Source: RGIG3009 sp045541495
Lineage (GTDB): Bacteria > Bacillota > Clostridia > Oscillospirales > Acutalibacteraceae
Length of the DNA: 40,930 nt
Assembly: GCA_045541495.1 (NCBI GenBank)
Contig: JAZQJE010000003.1
Span: 1 to 40,930, forward strand
Direction: 5' to 3'
The position numbers and the translations under genes were made by a program. Under the pieces are notes generated by a model. The model was given only the letters and a program-made list of their open reading frames with translations. It was not told the origin of the DNA and ran no database searches. Of this stretch, positions 1-8,804 are shown in pieces (positions within the stretch are counted from its first letter, which is position 1; the number at the start of each line of letters is the position of its first letter).

Positions 1-466
1 TTTTACCGGATACGCCGATATACCGTTTCTGTGCCACGCACAGATTGTATCGGCGCAGATCGAGCTTGTAATTGATGCAGAGATCTTTTGCGTAATCGGT
101 ATAGGTTTCGGCACGACGGAATCGGCGAGACTCGTATACGAGCAAATCTTCGTCCTTCGGTTTCTTCTTTCGGACGGGGCCTTCGAAGCCGCCGTCGTTT
201 AAGTTTTGGATATGGGTGTCCGTAATTTTGATCTGCGGCTGACGGACGAACTTATCTACCCATTCGCCGTCCACCTCTACCATCTCGCAGAAGGACTGCT
301 TGGTCATGGAGTAATATTTGCACTCGCAAGCATCGATCCCCTCGTGGAAGATGACCACCTGGCCTCCGGTATCCACGTCGGTAACGACAGCGACAACGTA
401 GATGTATTTGTTATCGTACCGCTTGTAAAAGCCGGCGAATATTCTTCTGTTATGCTGCTTTCCCAT
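1..466 (-). CDS. DUF1653-like protein, 3' end cut by window edge
   Basis: This minus-strand reading frame runs open from an ATG at 466 to the window edge, giving 155 residues without a stop. The start has an AAAGGA ribosome site 7 bases upstream, and a near-consensus promoter lies just beyond it. The N-terminal 80 residues begin MGKQHNRRIFAGFYKRYDNK, followed by beta-rich sequence and a segment ending SFCEMVEVDGEWVDKF. That ending resembles the close of the small DUF1653 fold, whose function is unknown. The rest is basic and rich in Lys, Arg and Tyr. Proteins of this general type are often seen on plasmids and integrative elements of Clostridia, which is recollection rather than a search result. 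The family assignment is moderate; the coding call is firm because of the promoter, ribosome site and open frame. Confidence 0.6.
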   Translation of the reverse strand, partial: MGKQHNRRIFAGFYKRYDNKYIYVVAVVTDVDTGGQVVIFHEGIDACECKYYSMTKQSFCEMVEVDGEWVDKFVRQPQIKITDTHIQNLNDGGFEGPVRKKKPKDEDLLVYESRRFRRAETYTDYAKDLCINYKLDLRRYNLCVAQKRYIGVSGK

Positions 467-492
467 AGGCGTTCCTTTCGCTTTTTGCTTAA

Positions 493-520
493 ATTATATC
501 ATATTTTCACACTTTTTCAA
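493..520 (-). promoter_or_regulatory. Sigma-A promoter of the DUF1653-like gene
   Basis: On the minus strand TTGAAA (515-520) and a perfect TATAAT (493-498) are separated by 16 bases. The -10 lies 26 bases upstream of the ATG at 466. The gene therefore has its own promoter after the terminator-like hairpin of the upstream giant gene. Confidence 0.75.
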
Positions 521-534
521 TGGTGAGATGCGTT

Positions 535-569
535 GCAAAGGCGGCGGCGAATCATCGCCACCGCCTTGC
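535..569 (-). terminator. Hairpin after the giant surface-protein gene
   Basis: On the minus strand the arms GCAAGGCGGTGGCG and CGCCGCCGCCTTTGC pair almost perfectly around a 6-base loop, starting 9 bases after the stop codon at 578. The stem is strong and GC-rich. The tail is not very T-rich, so this may be a weak intrinsic terminator or a 3'-stabilising hairpin. Confidence 0.55.
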
Positions 570-577
570 ATTCATAA

Positions 578-3500
578 TTAGTTATTAACCGTATTCCTTC
601 TCTTTCTGTCATAGACAGTCAGAGTGATTACTGCGCCGCCGCTGATAAACATCAAAGCGAACCACATACCCAGGTTGGAGTTATCTCCGGTCTGAGGATT
701 GTCGGGGATGGTAGGCGTATAATCGTAGATGTTCTCAAATGCTACAACAGGCTCTGCCGTTTCAGCTTCATTCATCGTCATTGTTGCTACGAGGGTATTG
801 GTTTCCTCATTCAGTGCGATGGTGATGGTGATCGCATATTCGGCGGTGCTGTAGGTTACGTTTGCCTTGCCGCTGTTGACCTCAGTCAGTTTGTAGGAGA
901 AGGTCTTACCGATATCGTCCTCAGTAAAGGTCAGGGTGAACTTCGCCTTACCGTTTTCGTCGGACTTCACGATGATGCCTTCCACGCCATCTGCCAGAGC
1001 CTTCAGCAGGAACTCAAAGCCTTCGGGGCCGATCTTGTCGCTACCCTTGTTCACGACCGTCTTGATGATATCGATATCCACGGTGATGTCTGCTGGCTTC
1101 GGAGTGTAGATGTTGTTGAACTCGATGGTGTCGACTGCATCGTCGCTGCCCTTCTGCACGATTACGGGATCGCCTGCTACCAGCTTGCCGTTCTCGTCAT
1201 CGGTCACTTCGATGGTCACATAGTAGACCGCGCCGTCGAAGGTCACACGCTCAGCTTCCACGCTGTCGTCCTCGTAAACTACGAAGAAGTAGATACCGGG
1301 TTCAGTGAAGGAGAGCGCATCGAAGGAGAAACTGCCGTCTGCACCGTTGAGTGCGTACATCGGGGTTGCGTTTTCAATGATGTTGAAAACTTCGTCTGCC
1401 TCGATCATCACGAACTTGAATTCGCCTTCCACCAGATCTCTGCCGGTGAGCTCCTTGCTACCGACGATATTCACGTTTGTAGAGGTTACGCTATAGTTGT
1501 TGATAAATGCGATATCCTGTGCCGCCTCGGAGGTCTCACCCTTCACCTTGACCATGGAAGTGCCGGTAACAGTAAGCTGCCCCTTACCGTTGTCTGTAAC
1601 GGTCACGGTAATGCGGTACTGGGTATTGTCGTAAACCACGCCGCCGATGGGGTTCTGGCTGTTTTCCTTGATAATGAAGTAGTGGGTACCTGCCGTATCC
1701 AGAGGAACGTCCACGAATGCGAAGTTGCCGTTTTCGTCGTTTTTCACCGACTGGATCGCCGCGCCGTCGATCTCAAAGTTTTCGTTTGCCTTGTAGAGAT
1801 CGAAGGTAAAGTCATTTGCCTTCAGTTCACGGTTACCGCTGATCAGATTCAGAGTCTTGCTGCCCGCAAAGTCGATGACAGCAGAAGCGGAATCGTAGCC
1901 GTTGGTGAAGTTCAGGGCGTTGATCGCACTGCCTGCAACCGTCGCGGTTGCATCCACAGCACCGTTGCCGCCGTCGGCCACAGTTACCGTTACCTTGTAC
2001 TCGGTATTGCTGTAGGAGATGCCGTCAATGGTCTGGCCGGCGTTCTTTTCCTTCAGCACGTAGTAGAAGGTCTCGCCCATATCATCAGGGCCGTAGGTTC
2101 TGTTGATCACAAAGCCGGTTTCGGGATCTGCGATTGCAGTTGCCACGGGAGTTTCGCCAAGGTTTGCAAAGTTCTCATCTGCTTCGTAAAGTTCAAATAC
2201 AAACTCGTCCTTCTCGTTCCACGCACGGCCGTTCAGCGTCTTGGTACCGGAGAGCGCAATAGAGTCGGAGCCGGTTACGGTGTAGACATTGGTGAACGCA
2301 ATAGCGGTTACGCTCTCGGAGGTTTCGCCTGCAACCCTGGTCATGGTCACAATGTTGGACAGTGTGCCATCCAGATTGTCGGCTACCTTCACATGGATAC
2401 GGTAGACTGCACTGTCGTTAGTGATGCCGTTGATAGTTCTGCCTGCGTCTGCCTCGGTGATCAGGTAGTAGTAATCGCCGGCTAGCATGTATTCGATCTT
2501 CTCGAATGAGAAGGCGGCGCCATTATTCTGCTTGGACTGGAGGATGTTGCCAACCGTCCAGTTTGCATCGGACTCAATGAGGTTGAAGGCGAACTTCAAC
2601 TCGCCCAGATTCTTGTTTTCCAGAGTCTTGGTACCTTCAAACTCCACGAAAGTGCCTTCTTCGATAGCGTACTCGTTTACGAAGTTGAGGGTTTCGGCGG
2701 TGGCGTTTACAATGGTAGTTACCGTCTCGATGCCGCCGGTGCCGTTATCACGAACCTCAACCTTGATCTGATACGCAGCGCTGCTGTAGGTAAGTCCGTT
2801 CAGCTTCGTGCCAGCGTCCTTTTCCTTCACAACATAGTAGAAGGTCTTGCCCACGTCTGCTGTCGTGTAGTCAATGATGATCTCATATTTGTGCGTATTC
2901 GACTCCATCGCAACGGTCGTCTTGGGAGTCTCGCCGATGTTGTAGTTCTCGTCGGCTTCGTAAAGCTCGAAGGAGAAGCTGTCGCCATCCTTGAAATCAC
3001 GTCCGTCGATGGTCTTTTCTCCCGACAGAGTCACGGTTGCACCGCCCGTGATCTCATAGACGTTGACGAACAGGATCTTATCCTGCGGGATGCCTTCATC
3101 GTCATAGATATGAATGGTGGCGTGGAGCTGACCCTTCAGGTCATCGGTGATATGGACCCATACACGATACTCAGTATCGTCATAGGTTACACCGTCAATG
3201 GTCTGGCCGCCGTTCTTTTCCACAACGATAAAGTACTGATCACCGGCAGTATCAAAGTCGATCTTGGTGAAGGTGATCAAACCGCCTGCGGCGTTTTCAA
3301 CAGTTTCTCTGGGCTGTCCAATTTTTTCCCAATCGGTATTGGAGTTGTAAAGTTCAAACTCATATTCGCCGCCGACGAGGTTATTGTCCACCTTGCCGGT
3401 CAACTGCTTCTCGCCGTTAAACTGTGCAGAGGTGGGGTTCGCCTTGTAGTTGTTCTCAAACTGCAAGGTGTTTCCTGCACCGCTGACCGATTCAGACTTC

Positions 3501-6500
3501 ACGATCAGTGCGCCCGCCCCGTTGTCCTCGATGAGTACGGTCACAGTGTATTCACGGCTGTCATAGGAGATACCGTAGATCGTTACGCTTTCGGCGATAA
3601 CCTCTTTTACGGTATACACATAGGTTCCTGCCTTGTTGTAGGAAATAGCCGGGAACACCACATTATCGGTAGCAGTGGCAAGGTTCTTCACCGTCCAGCT
3701 TCTCGGATTCCGGATCGCATCATCGTTGTAACTCTGTTCGGTGAGCACGAAGGAGAATTCGTCGTTCAGAAGCGTTCTGCCGTTGAGGTCCTTGTCACCT
3801 ACGATGGAATGCTCTACAGGCGTTGCCGTGTAGGTATTCTTAAAGGTGATCTTGTTACCGGTGGCATTGACAAGCACATAGCTTGCGTTCAGCTGACCGT
3901 TCGCGTCGGTTACGGTCACAGCCACACGGTAGGTGGTCTTGTCGGTAACAACACCGTTACCGTCTGCACTGGTTTCCACGATATTGTAGAAGTAGGTGCC
4001 AACCTTGTCGAACTTAAGGGTTCCGTTAAAGGTTACCGTTCCGGTGCCGTTGTTAGAGCCGGTAAGAACGGTGGTGCCGTCCTGCAACTGAACTTCAAAG
4101 GTGAAGTTATCCTCAGCGGTCATACCTCTGCCGGAGATCTCCTTGCTTACGAAGTTGATGGCAAGCTCGGTATCGGTAGGATCGTAGGTGTTGGTAAAGT
4201 TTGCTGTAATGGAAGTCCCGGCATTTGCAGGCTGTTCTGTACCGATGAAGATGATGGCAGAGATGGTGCCGTCGCCATCGTCAGAAACAACGACCGTAAC
4301 GGGGATTTCGACGTTACTGTAGGTCCATCCTGCAGGTACAGTTTCAGGAACGATCTCCTTCAATGCATACTGATAGGTTCCCGTTTCCGTATAGGACAGA
4401 ACAAATCTTGCAAAGCCACGGTCGGTAGTTGCCGGAGAGGTGTATACACGGTTCTCGCCGTCATACAAGCCGAAGGTGTAGCCTGCCAGGGATTTTGCCG
4501 AACCGCCGTTGTTGGTGATCGCCTTGTTCAGGTCGATGGTCACCGTTGCATTGCCGCTGGTAGAATAGGTGTTAGTAAACGCCGTATTCACATTCCAGCC
4601 GGTAGCGGTGGTAGTCACTTCGGTGGTGTCGGGTCTGGAAGCGACCACATCTGTGATCTCAAGCTGTCCGTCCATATTGACATCACCCACGATAACCGAG
4701 AAGGAATGTACGGTCTTGTCGTAGGATACGCCGCCGAGAGAACCATCCGGCTCAATCTCGATCACACGGTAGTAATAGATTCCTGCCTTGGTGTAATGCT
4801 CGTTGGAAAAAGCGGTTGTAAAGTTAAAGGTCGTTGCACCGGAGGACGCTGCTGCCGTACCGAGAGACTGCCAGCCACCATTGTCAAGAAGCTTCTGAAG
4901 CTCAAACGTAAAGCTATCATCTGCTGTCCACTCACGGCCGGACAAGGTCTTACTTCCGCTGACGGTGATATTAACGGGGTAAACCTCTGCAGCCTCATAA
5001 TCATTCACTACGATAACAGATACAGTATTGGCATCCACAACGGTTACCTGTCCGTCGCCGGGCTGACCGTTGTCCCAATAAGCGGGAGTAAAGCCTGCTG
5101 CAGGATTCTGCTCAACAACGGTTGCCACCGTTCCTGCAGGAAGACCGAAGATCTCAAGCTGTTCGTCGTGCTTGAGCGTAACGGTAAACTTACCGTCCGC
5201 ATCGGTGGTGACATTTTCTATTTCAGAATTACCGGAGTGTTCTGCCGTAAAGGTAGCATTGGCGGTGCCGATACCGCTGAGGGTCACCTGCATAGTGAAG
5301 TTCTTATTCGCAGGGATCTGATAATCCACACCGAAGTCGTGCTCAACTTCCTTTGCGATCGTCAGATTGCCGGCACCTCTGTCGTCGTTGACAAAGGCCA
5401 CGTTCTTGATCTCGTATTGGTTGACAGTCACTGTGCCGCTGTCGGAAAGGCCGGTAGCGGTGGCAATGTATTCGGCTGTCTCGCGTTCTACGATACGGAA
5501 GGTGTCGCCTGCGGGCATGCCGCCGATGTAGAGGACGTCGCCGGCATTCAGTTCAACCGTAGCGTTTCCGTCATCAAACAGTACGCTGGTTTCAACCTCG
5601 GTTCCGTCGGCCTTGATAAGCAATGCCGGATAATAACGTCCATCCTGCGCGTTGGTAGTGTTGAAAATGTCGAACACGAACTCCGTGCCCGGATCCGCAA
5701 CACCGGCTGCCATTGTTTTGGTCAGCTTGATGCCGGTCTCGGGGATCACGGTCATCTTGCCGTTGTTGCCGAGGGTAGCGCCAACATAGAAGTTGTAGCC
5801 CGGGTCGTTAACAGAGTGATTTTTGGTATCTACAAAAGGTATATGGACCTGACCGAGCGTTCCGGTCAGATTTTGGGCCTTATCTACGGTGTAGCCGTCA
5901 AGGTTCACGTGAACGTTACCCTTGGGGATATACCAGGTGCCGTCGCCCTTTGAAAGTGCCGTGGCTTTTGCGGCTTGCGAAAGCGGACGGTAAATAGTCT
6001 CGGTACGGAGTCTTCCGTTGTTCTTATATACCTGATAGGAACGGTAGAAGGTGTGGTCTGCATCAGGCTGAGCCGCACCGTTATAGAGCGTTCCGTTTGC
6101 ATCGCTGTATACGGGAGCATCTTCCAGATAGTAGTACTTGTCATTCTGTCTGGAGGGGTTAAAGTAGCTGTATGTATTGACGGTACCGTAGCCGGTGGTA
6201 TTTTCATGCTCCCACTGGTTGGTGTAGAAATTAACGGAGCCGTCCGCATTCACATTATGCGGATCGCTGAGATACTCCGCAGATACCGCTTCCTTAACAT
6301 TGAAGGAATTGATATTGTCGTCCAGCGCAACCTCATATACCAAGCGGATGGGATTATCCGCACCGCTGGCGGTGAGTCCGGAAAGTTCGCCGTTCTCATC
6401 CAAGGTTACGTTATAGGAAATGATAGGGATAAGCGCTGCGGGAACCGCAAAGGTCACAAGTTCTTCGCCGGTGGCGATGTTCTTGCGTACCTGAACGGTC

Positions 6501-8323
6501 GCATACATCATATCGGACTCGGTCACACCGTGGCTTTCATCCACCGCACCCAGATAACCGTAGGAACGGATGACGAAAGCAGGATCGGTGTCTGGGTTGC
6601 CGGTTGCCGCAGGAAGAACGGTAGTACCCTCGTTATAGAAGCCGAGGAACTTGCCTGCTGCGTTGGCATACCAACCGATATAGTTGGAGTAGTTGTTGGG
6701 ATTGGTATAGCTGAGCTGACCATTTTCATAGGCAAGACCGATCAGAGTTCTTGCGGTATCATCGCTGTCGATACCCAGTCTTGCACGAACGGCCGCTACC
6801 ATTTCGACACCCAGCGCGGTAGGATTGTCATAGGTTCCAAGGTTACCGCCGCCGGATACAAAGTTGGAGGCAAGATCCGCACCGGAGAAAAGGTGATTGT
6901 CAATGAGGATACCCTTGATATCGGTAACGCTCATATATTCACCGATCTTATCTACAAAGGAGATATAGCCGGAGAGGTCCTCACTTTCGGCAACCAGAGT
7001 GGGATAGTAACCGGACTGGAGCTGAATCGTGCTCACGAGGTTTTCAAAAACATCGACCAGATTGTCCGTAGTCGCAGGGAAATACTGATCTACGTAATTC
7101 TGCTCCAGAGGAGTGCTGATCTTGGTAACGGAGAGATTGTTTCCGAGCGAAACCGTCTCGCCTACATCAATATGGTTATAGCCTTCAAAGGTGATCTGAC
7201 CGCGCCAATTGGTTTGAATGTCATTCCAGAAGTCGTCTACTGCCGTAGAGCTTTTGGTATTGTCGGGATCCATAACACTCAGTGCAACGGTATCACTCGA
7301 ACCGAGACCCAGTCCCAAGGTGTAGAATAGGGCGTCTGTACCGTACTTCTCTTCGATCTTTGCCTTTGCGTAAGCCGCGGTAAGCTGGCTGACAAAGCCA
7401 AGAGCTGCGCTGGTTCCTGATCCGCTTCCTAAATTATAACCTCTGGTTTGATTTTTGCCGGGATCTGTGAAATTCGTACTTCCAAGAGAAGGGGCGCCGT
7501 CGGACATCAGAACCAAGACGGGTTTACGGTTCTCAGAAGCGTTGATCACGTTTTTAGAATCGACAAACTCATCCATTGCAGTCATAATACCGCGCTGAAT
7601 GTAGGTCGCACCCACGACCTCTTTCGATTGGGCGGCGGGCCTTTGCGTGGTGCCCGCATAAACAACATCACTGTCGATACCAACCGTTTCAGTCGTATCT
7701 TGACGACCTGTTACAGTATAAGTAAGATACTGTCCGTCTTGCCCGGTGGTATATCTGCCAAGCGGGAGTATCAGCACAGAGTCGCTGGCACTTGATGTAC
7801 CGTTTGTGGTAGTAGGACCGGAATAAAGCACCACGCCCACACGGTTGGAAGGATTCGAATTCAGTAATGTCGCAATACTTTCGTTTGCCGCTTTCACAAG
7901 CTCTTCTGCCACATCATTGTTGCCAGAATTGTCATTCATACTGCCGCTGACATCGAGGATCAACATCGAATCCGTGGGAACACCGGACATTCCGGTGATG
8001 TTCATATTGGCTGCGATGGCAGACAGCGCAACAAGGAAGCTGTCCTGTTCGTCCTGGGTAATACCAAGGTCTCTAAAAGCAGATGCATCAGTAAAGACGG
8101 ATTTATCCATCCAAACGCCGCCTGCATTTTCGGTAGAGAGACCGCTGCCGTCTACATGGAAGAACTGTTTCCAACCATCCATGGTTGACGGGTCTGCCAC
8201 GCGGTTGCTGTTTACACTTGCCGCAGACGCGCTCAGAGCGGTCAGAGGGATCATGGTAAACAGAATTGCGATGGCAAGAAATACACTCGTGATTCTGTTT
8301 CCTAAGCTTTGTTTGCAAGTCAT
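578..8323 (-). CDS. Giant vWA/isopeptide-pilin cell-wall-anchored adhesin
   Basis: This is a 2581-residue surface protein, starting at an ATG with AAGGAGGTC 6-7 bases upstream. A signal peptide occupies about residues 1-35. A von Willebrand A domain follows with the metal-site signature DVSGS near residue 120 and a downstream SDGAP segment. Two CnaB-like segments lie near 860-980. About eleven domains of roughly 125 residues then run from about 1110 to 2510. Each typically opens with a GxKxLxGR-like strand, carries FxFxL and closes with FxNxY, the pattern of Spy0128/FctA domains in which Lys and Asn form an internal isopeptide bond. The C-terminus has NPQTG near 2540, a hydrophobic span and RKRR, a sortase sorting signal. 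It probably acts as a stiff stalked adhesin or pilus-like tip. No sortase gene is in the window, and the ligand is unknown. Confidence 0.93.
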   Translation of the reverse strand: MTCKQSLGNRITSVFLAIAILFTMIPLTALSASAASVNSNRVADPSTMDGWKQFFHVDGSGLSTENAGGVWMDKSVFTDASAFRDLGITQDEQDSFLVALSAIAANMNITGMSGVPTDSMLILDVSGSMNDNSGNNDVAEELVKAANESIATLLNSNPSNRVGVVLYSGPTTTNGTSSASDSVLILPLGRYTTGQDGQYLTYTVTGRQDTTETVGIDSDVVYAGTTQRPAAQSKEVVGATYIQRGIMTAMDEFVDSKNVINASENRKPVLVLMSDGAPSLGSTNFTDPGKNQTRGYNLGSGSGTSAALGFVSQLTAAYAKAKIEEKYGTDALFYTLGLGLGSSDTVALSVMDPDNTKSSTAVDDFWNDIQTNWRGQITFEGYNHIDVGETVSLGNNLSVTKISTPLEQNYVDQYFPATTDNLVDVFENLVSTIQLQSGYYPTLVAESEDLSGYISFVDKIGEYMSVTDIKGILIDNHLFSGADLASNFVSGGGNLGTYDNPTALGVEMVAAVRARLGIDSDDTARTLIGLAYENGQLSYTNPNNYSNYIGWYANAAGKFLGFYNEGTTVLPAATGNPDTDPAFVIRSYGYLGAVDESHGVTESDMMYATVQVRKNIATGEELVTFAVPAALIPIISYNVTLDENGELSGLTASGADNPIRLVYEVALDDNINSFNVKEAVSAEYLSDPHNVNADGSVNFYTNQWEHENTTGYGTVNTYSYFNPSRQNDKYYYLEDAPVYSDANGTLYNGAAQPDADHTFYRSYQVYKNNGRLRTETIYRPLSQAAKATALSKGDGTWYIPKGNVHVNLDGYTVDKAQNLTGTLGQVHIPFVDTKNHSVNDPGYNFYVGATLGNNGKMTVIPETGIKLTKTMAAGVADPGTEFVFDIFNTTNAQDGRYYPALLIKADGTEVETSVLFDDGNATVELNAGDVLYIGGMPAGDTFRIVERETAEYIATATGLSDSGTVTVNQYEIKNVAFVNDDRGAGNLTIAKEVEHDFGVDYQIPANKNFTMQVTLSGIGTANATFTAEHSGNSEIENVTTDADGKFTVTLKHDEQLEIFGLPAGTVATVVEQNPAAGFTPAYWDNGQPGDGQVTVVDANTVSVIVVNDYEAAEVYPVNITVSGSKTLSGREWTADDSFTFELQKLLDNGGWQSLGTAAASSGATTFNFTTAFSNEHYTKAGIYYYRVIEIEPDGSLGGVSYDKTVHSFSVIVGDVNMDGQLEITDVVASRPDTTEVTTTATGWNVNTAFTNTYSTSGNATVTIDLNKAITNNGGSAKSLAGYTFGLYDGENRVYTSPATTDRGFARFVLSYTETGTYQYALKEIVPETVPAGWTYSNVEIPVTVVVSDDGDGTISAIIFIGTEQPANAGTSITANFTNTYDPTDTELAINFVSKEISGRGMTAEDNFTFEVQLQDGTTVLTGSNNGTGTVTFNGTLKFDKVGTYFYNIVETSADGNGVVTDKTTYRVAVTVTDANGQLNASYVLVNATGNKITFKNTYTATPVEHSIVGDKDLNGRTLLNDEFSFVLTEQSYNDDAIRNPRSWTVKNLATATDNVVFPAISYNKAGTYVYTVKEVIAESVTIYGISYDSREYTVTVLIEDNGAGALIVKSESVSGAGNTLQFENNYKANPTSAQFNGEKQLTGKVDNNLVGGEYEFELYNSNTDWEKIGQPRETVENAAGGLITFTKIDFDTAGDQYFIVVEKNGGQTIDGVTYDDTEYRVWVHITDDLKGQLHATIHIYDDEGIPQDKILFVNVYEITGGATVTLSGEKTIDGRDFKDGDSFSFELYEADENYNIGETPKTTVAMESNTHKYEIIIDYTTADVGKTFYYVVKEKDAGTKLNGLTYSSAAYQIKVEVRDNGTGGIETVTTIVNATAETLNFVNEYAIEEGTFVEFEGTKTLENKNLGELKFAFNLIESDANWTVGNILQSKQNNGAAFSFEKIEYMLAGDYYYLITEADAGRTINGITNDSAVYRIHVKVADNLDGTLSNIVTMTRVAGETSESVTAIAFTNVYTVTGSDSIALSGTKTLNGRAWNEKDEFVFELYEADENFANLGETPVATAIADPETGFVINRTYGPDDMGETFYYVLKEKNAGQTIDGISYSNTEYKVTVTVADGGNGAVDATATVAGSAINALNFTNGYDSASAVIDFAGSKTLNLISGNRELKANDFTFDLYKANENFEIDGAAIQSVKNDENGNFAFVDVPLDTAGTHYFIIKENSQNPIGGVVYDNTQYRITVTVTDNGKGQLTVTGTSMVKVKGETSEAAQDIAFINNYSVTSTNVNIVGSKELTGRDLVEGEFKFVMIEADEVFNIIENATPMYALNGADGSFSFDALSFTEPGIYFFVVYEDDSVEAERVTFDGAVYYVTIEVTDDENGKLVAGDPVIVQKGSDDAVDTIEFNNIYTPKPADITVDIDIIKTVVNKGSDKIGPEGFEFLLKALADGVEGIIVKSDENGKAKFTLTFTEDDIGKTFSYKLTEVNSGKANVTYSTAEYAITITIALNEETNTLVATMTMNEAETAEPVVAFENIYDYTPTIPDNPQTGDNSNLGMWFALMFISGGAVITLTVYDRKRRNTVNN
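720..4990 (-). repeat. Eleven tandem isopeptide-type pilin domains
   Basis: Within the giant gene about eleven related modules repeat every 370-390 bases. The opening strands encode variants such as SGSKTLSGR, VGDKDLNGR, SGEKTIDGR, SGTKTLNGR and VGSKELTGR. The closing strands encode FTNTY, FKNTY, FENNY, FVNVY, FTNVY, FINNY and FNNIY. The copies are diverged in sequence, so this is an old repeat array rather than a recent tandem amplification. Two modules, near residues 1256 and 2411, lack the standard GR after the lysine and may be variants. Confidence 0.8.
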
Positions 8324-8356
8324 ATAATTGACCTCCTTATATAAACACTTTACTTT

Positions 8357-8680
8357 TTACAAATCAATTTTGCACTGCTTTGGACATTTACAAATACCGA
8401 GAAATTCGTCGTGCTTTTCCAGATGCTGACAATCGTTGCACCATCCTTCACCGGATATTTTGGGCTTTGGACTAAAATGTCGGCAGATCTCCTGGTCTGC
8501 GGTAACAAATGGGTGTCCGGTTGCAGTGCACAGCGGTTCTTTTAAAAAATCCGGATAAATCGGCATCGGGTCATTTCGTTCCCGTTCTAATTCCGGCTCG
8601 TAATATCCGTACCTTATCTCAAAGGTGTGGCCTTCAATTTCAACGATTTTGTAGAGATCACCTTCTCGGATATTCGTCAT
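8357..8680 (-). CDS. Small cysteine-rich protein upstream of the giant adhesin
   Basis: This is a 107-residue protein with no signal peptide or membrane segment. The start is an ATG with AAAGGAGG 10 bases upstream. The N-terminal half (EGDLYKIVEIEGHTFEIRYG) is beta-rich and carries acidic ERERND and proline-rich IPIYPDF-like segments. The C-terminal half has seven cysteines at 51, 66, 81, 84, 97, 99 and 103, including CxxC and CxC pairs, so it may bind zinc or an iron-sulphur cluster. I recognise it only as a conserved hypothetical type seen in gut Clostridia. It ends 33 bases before the adhesin start, and any promoter in that gap would place the transcript start at the ribosome site. The two genes are therefore probably co-transcribed. 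Function unknown. Confidence 0.75.
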   Translation of the reverse strand: MTNIREGDLYKIVEIEGHTFEIRYGYYEPELERERNDPMPIYPDFLKEPLCTATGHPFVTADQEICRHFSPKPKISGEGWCNDCQHLEKHDEFLGICKCPKQCKIDL

Positions 8681-8710
8681 TCGCGGGGTTCCTCCTTTCA
8701 GGCAGAAAAA

Positions 8711-8749
8711 AATCCTGCATAATGATTTATGGCATCATTATACAGGATT
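8711..8749 (-). terminator. Terminator after the dual-domain regulator
   Basis: Read on the minus strand, AATCCTG plus ATAATGAT-type arms pair over 15 positions with one mismatch around a 7-base loop, followed by a run of T residues (8710 down to 8704). It lies 55 bases past the regulator stop. The same stem contains the TATAAT of the possible downstream promoter, so the two signals overlap. Confidence 0.7.
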
Positions 8750-8787
8750 CTCTTTATTCTATGGGTAACTTTTTGAGGTCAAAAAGT
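8737..8787 (-). promoter_or_regulatory. Candidate activator-dependent promoter of the surface operon
   Basis: A perfect TATAAT (8737-8742, minus strand) has no recognisable -35 at 16-18 bases. Upstream lies a perfect inverted repeat with arms ACTTTTTGA (8768-8776) and TCAAAAAGT (8779-8787) around a 2-base centre. If transcription starts near 8730, the repeat is centred about 47 bases upstream, where LuxR-type activators commonly bind next to polymerase. The assignment to the neighbouring regulator is inference. Confidence 0.4.
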
Positions 8788-8804
8788 GGACAGTTTTTTG
8801 GTCT

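Noticed and set aside
206..526. 106-codon plus-strand frame
   Set aside because: It is antisense to the DUF1653-like gene, which has a consensus promoter and ribosome site, and the frame runs through that promoter.
2891..5953. 1020-codon plus-strand open frame
   Set aside because: It lies wholly opposite the giant adhesin gene, has no ribosome site, and its length follows from the codon bias of the repeated minus-strand domains. The same applies to 5975-7330 and 1682-2485.
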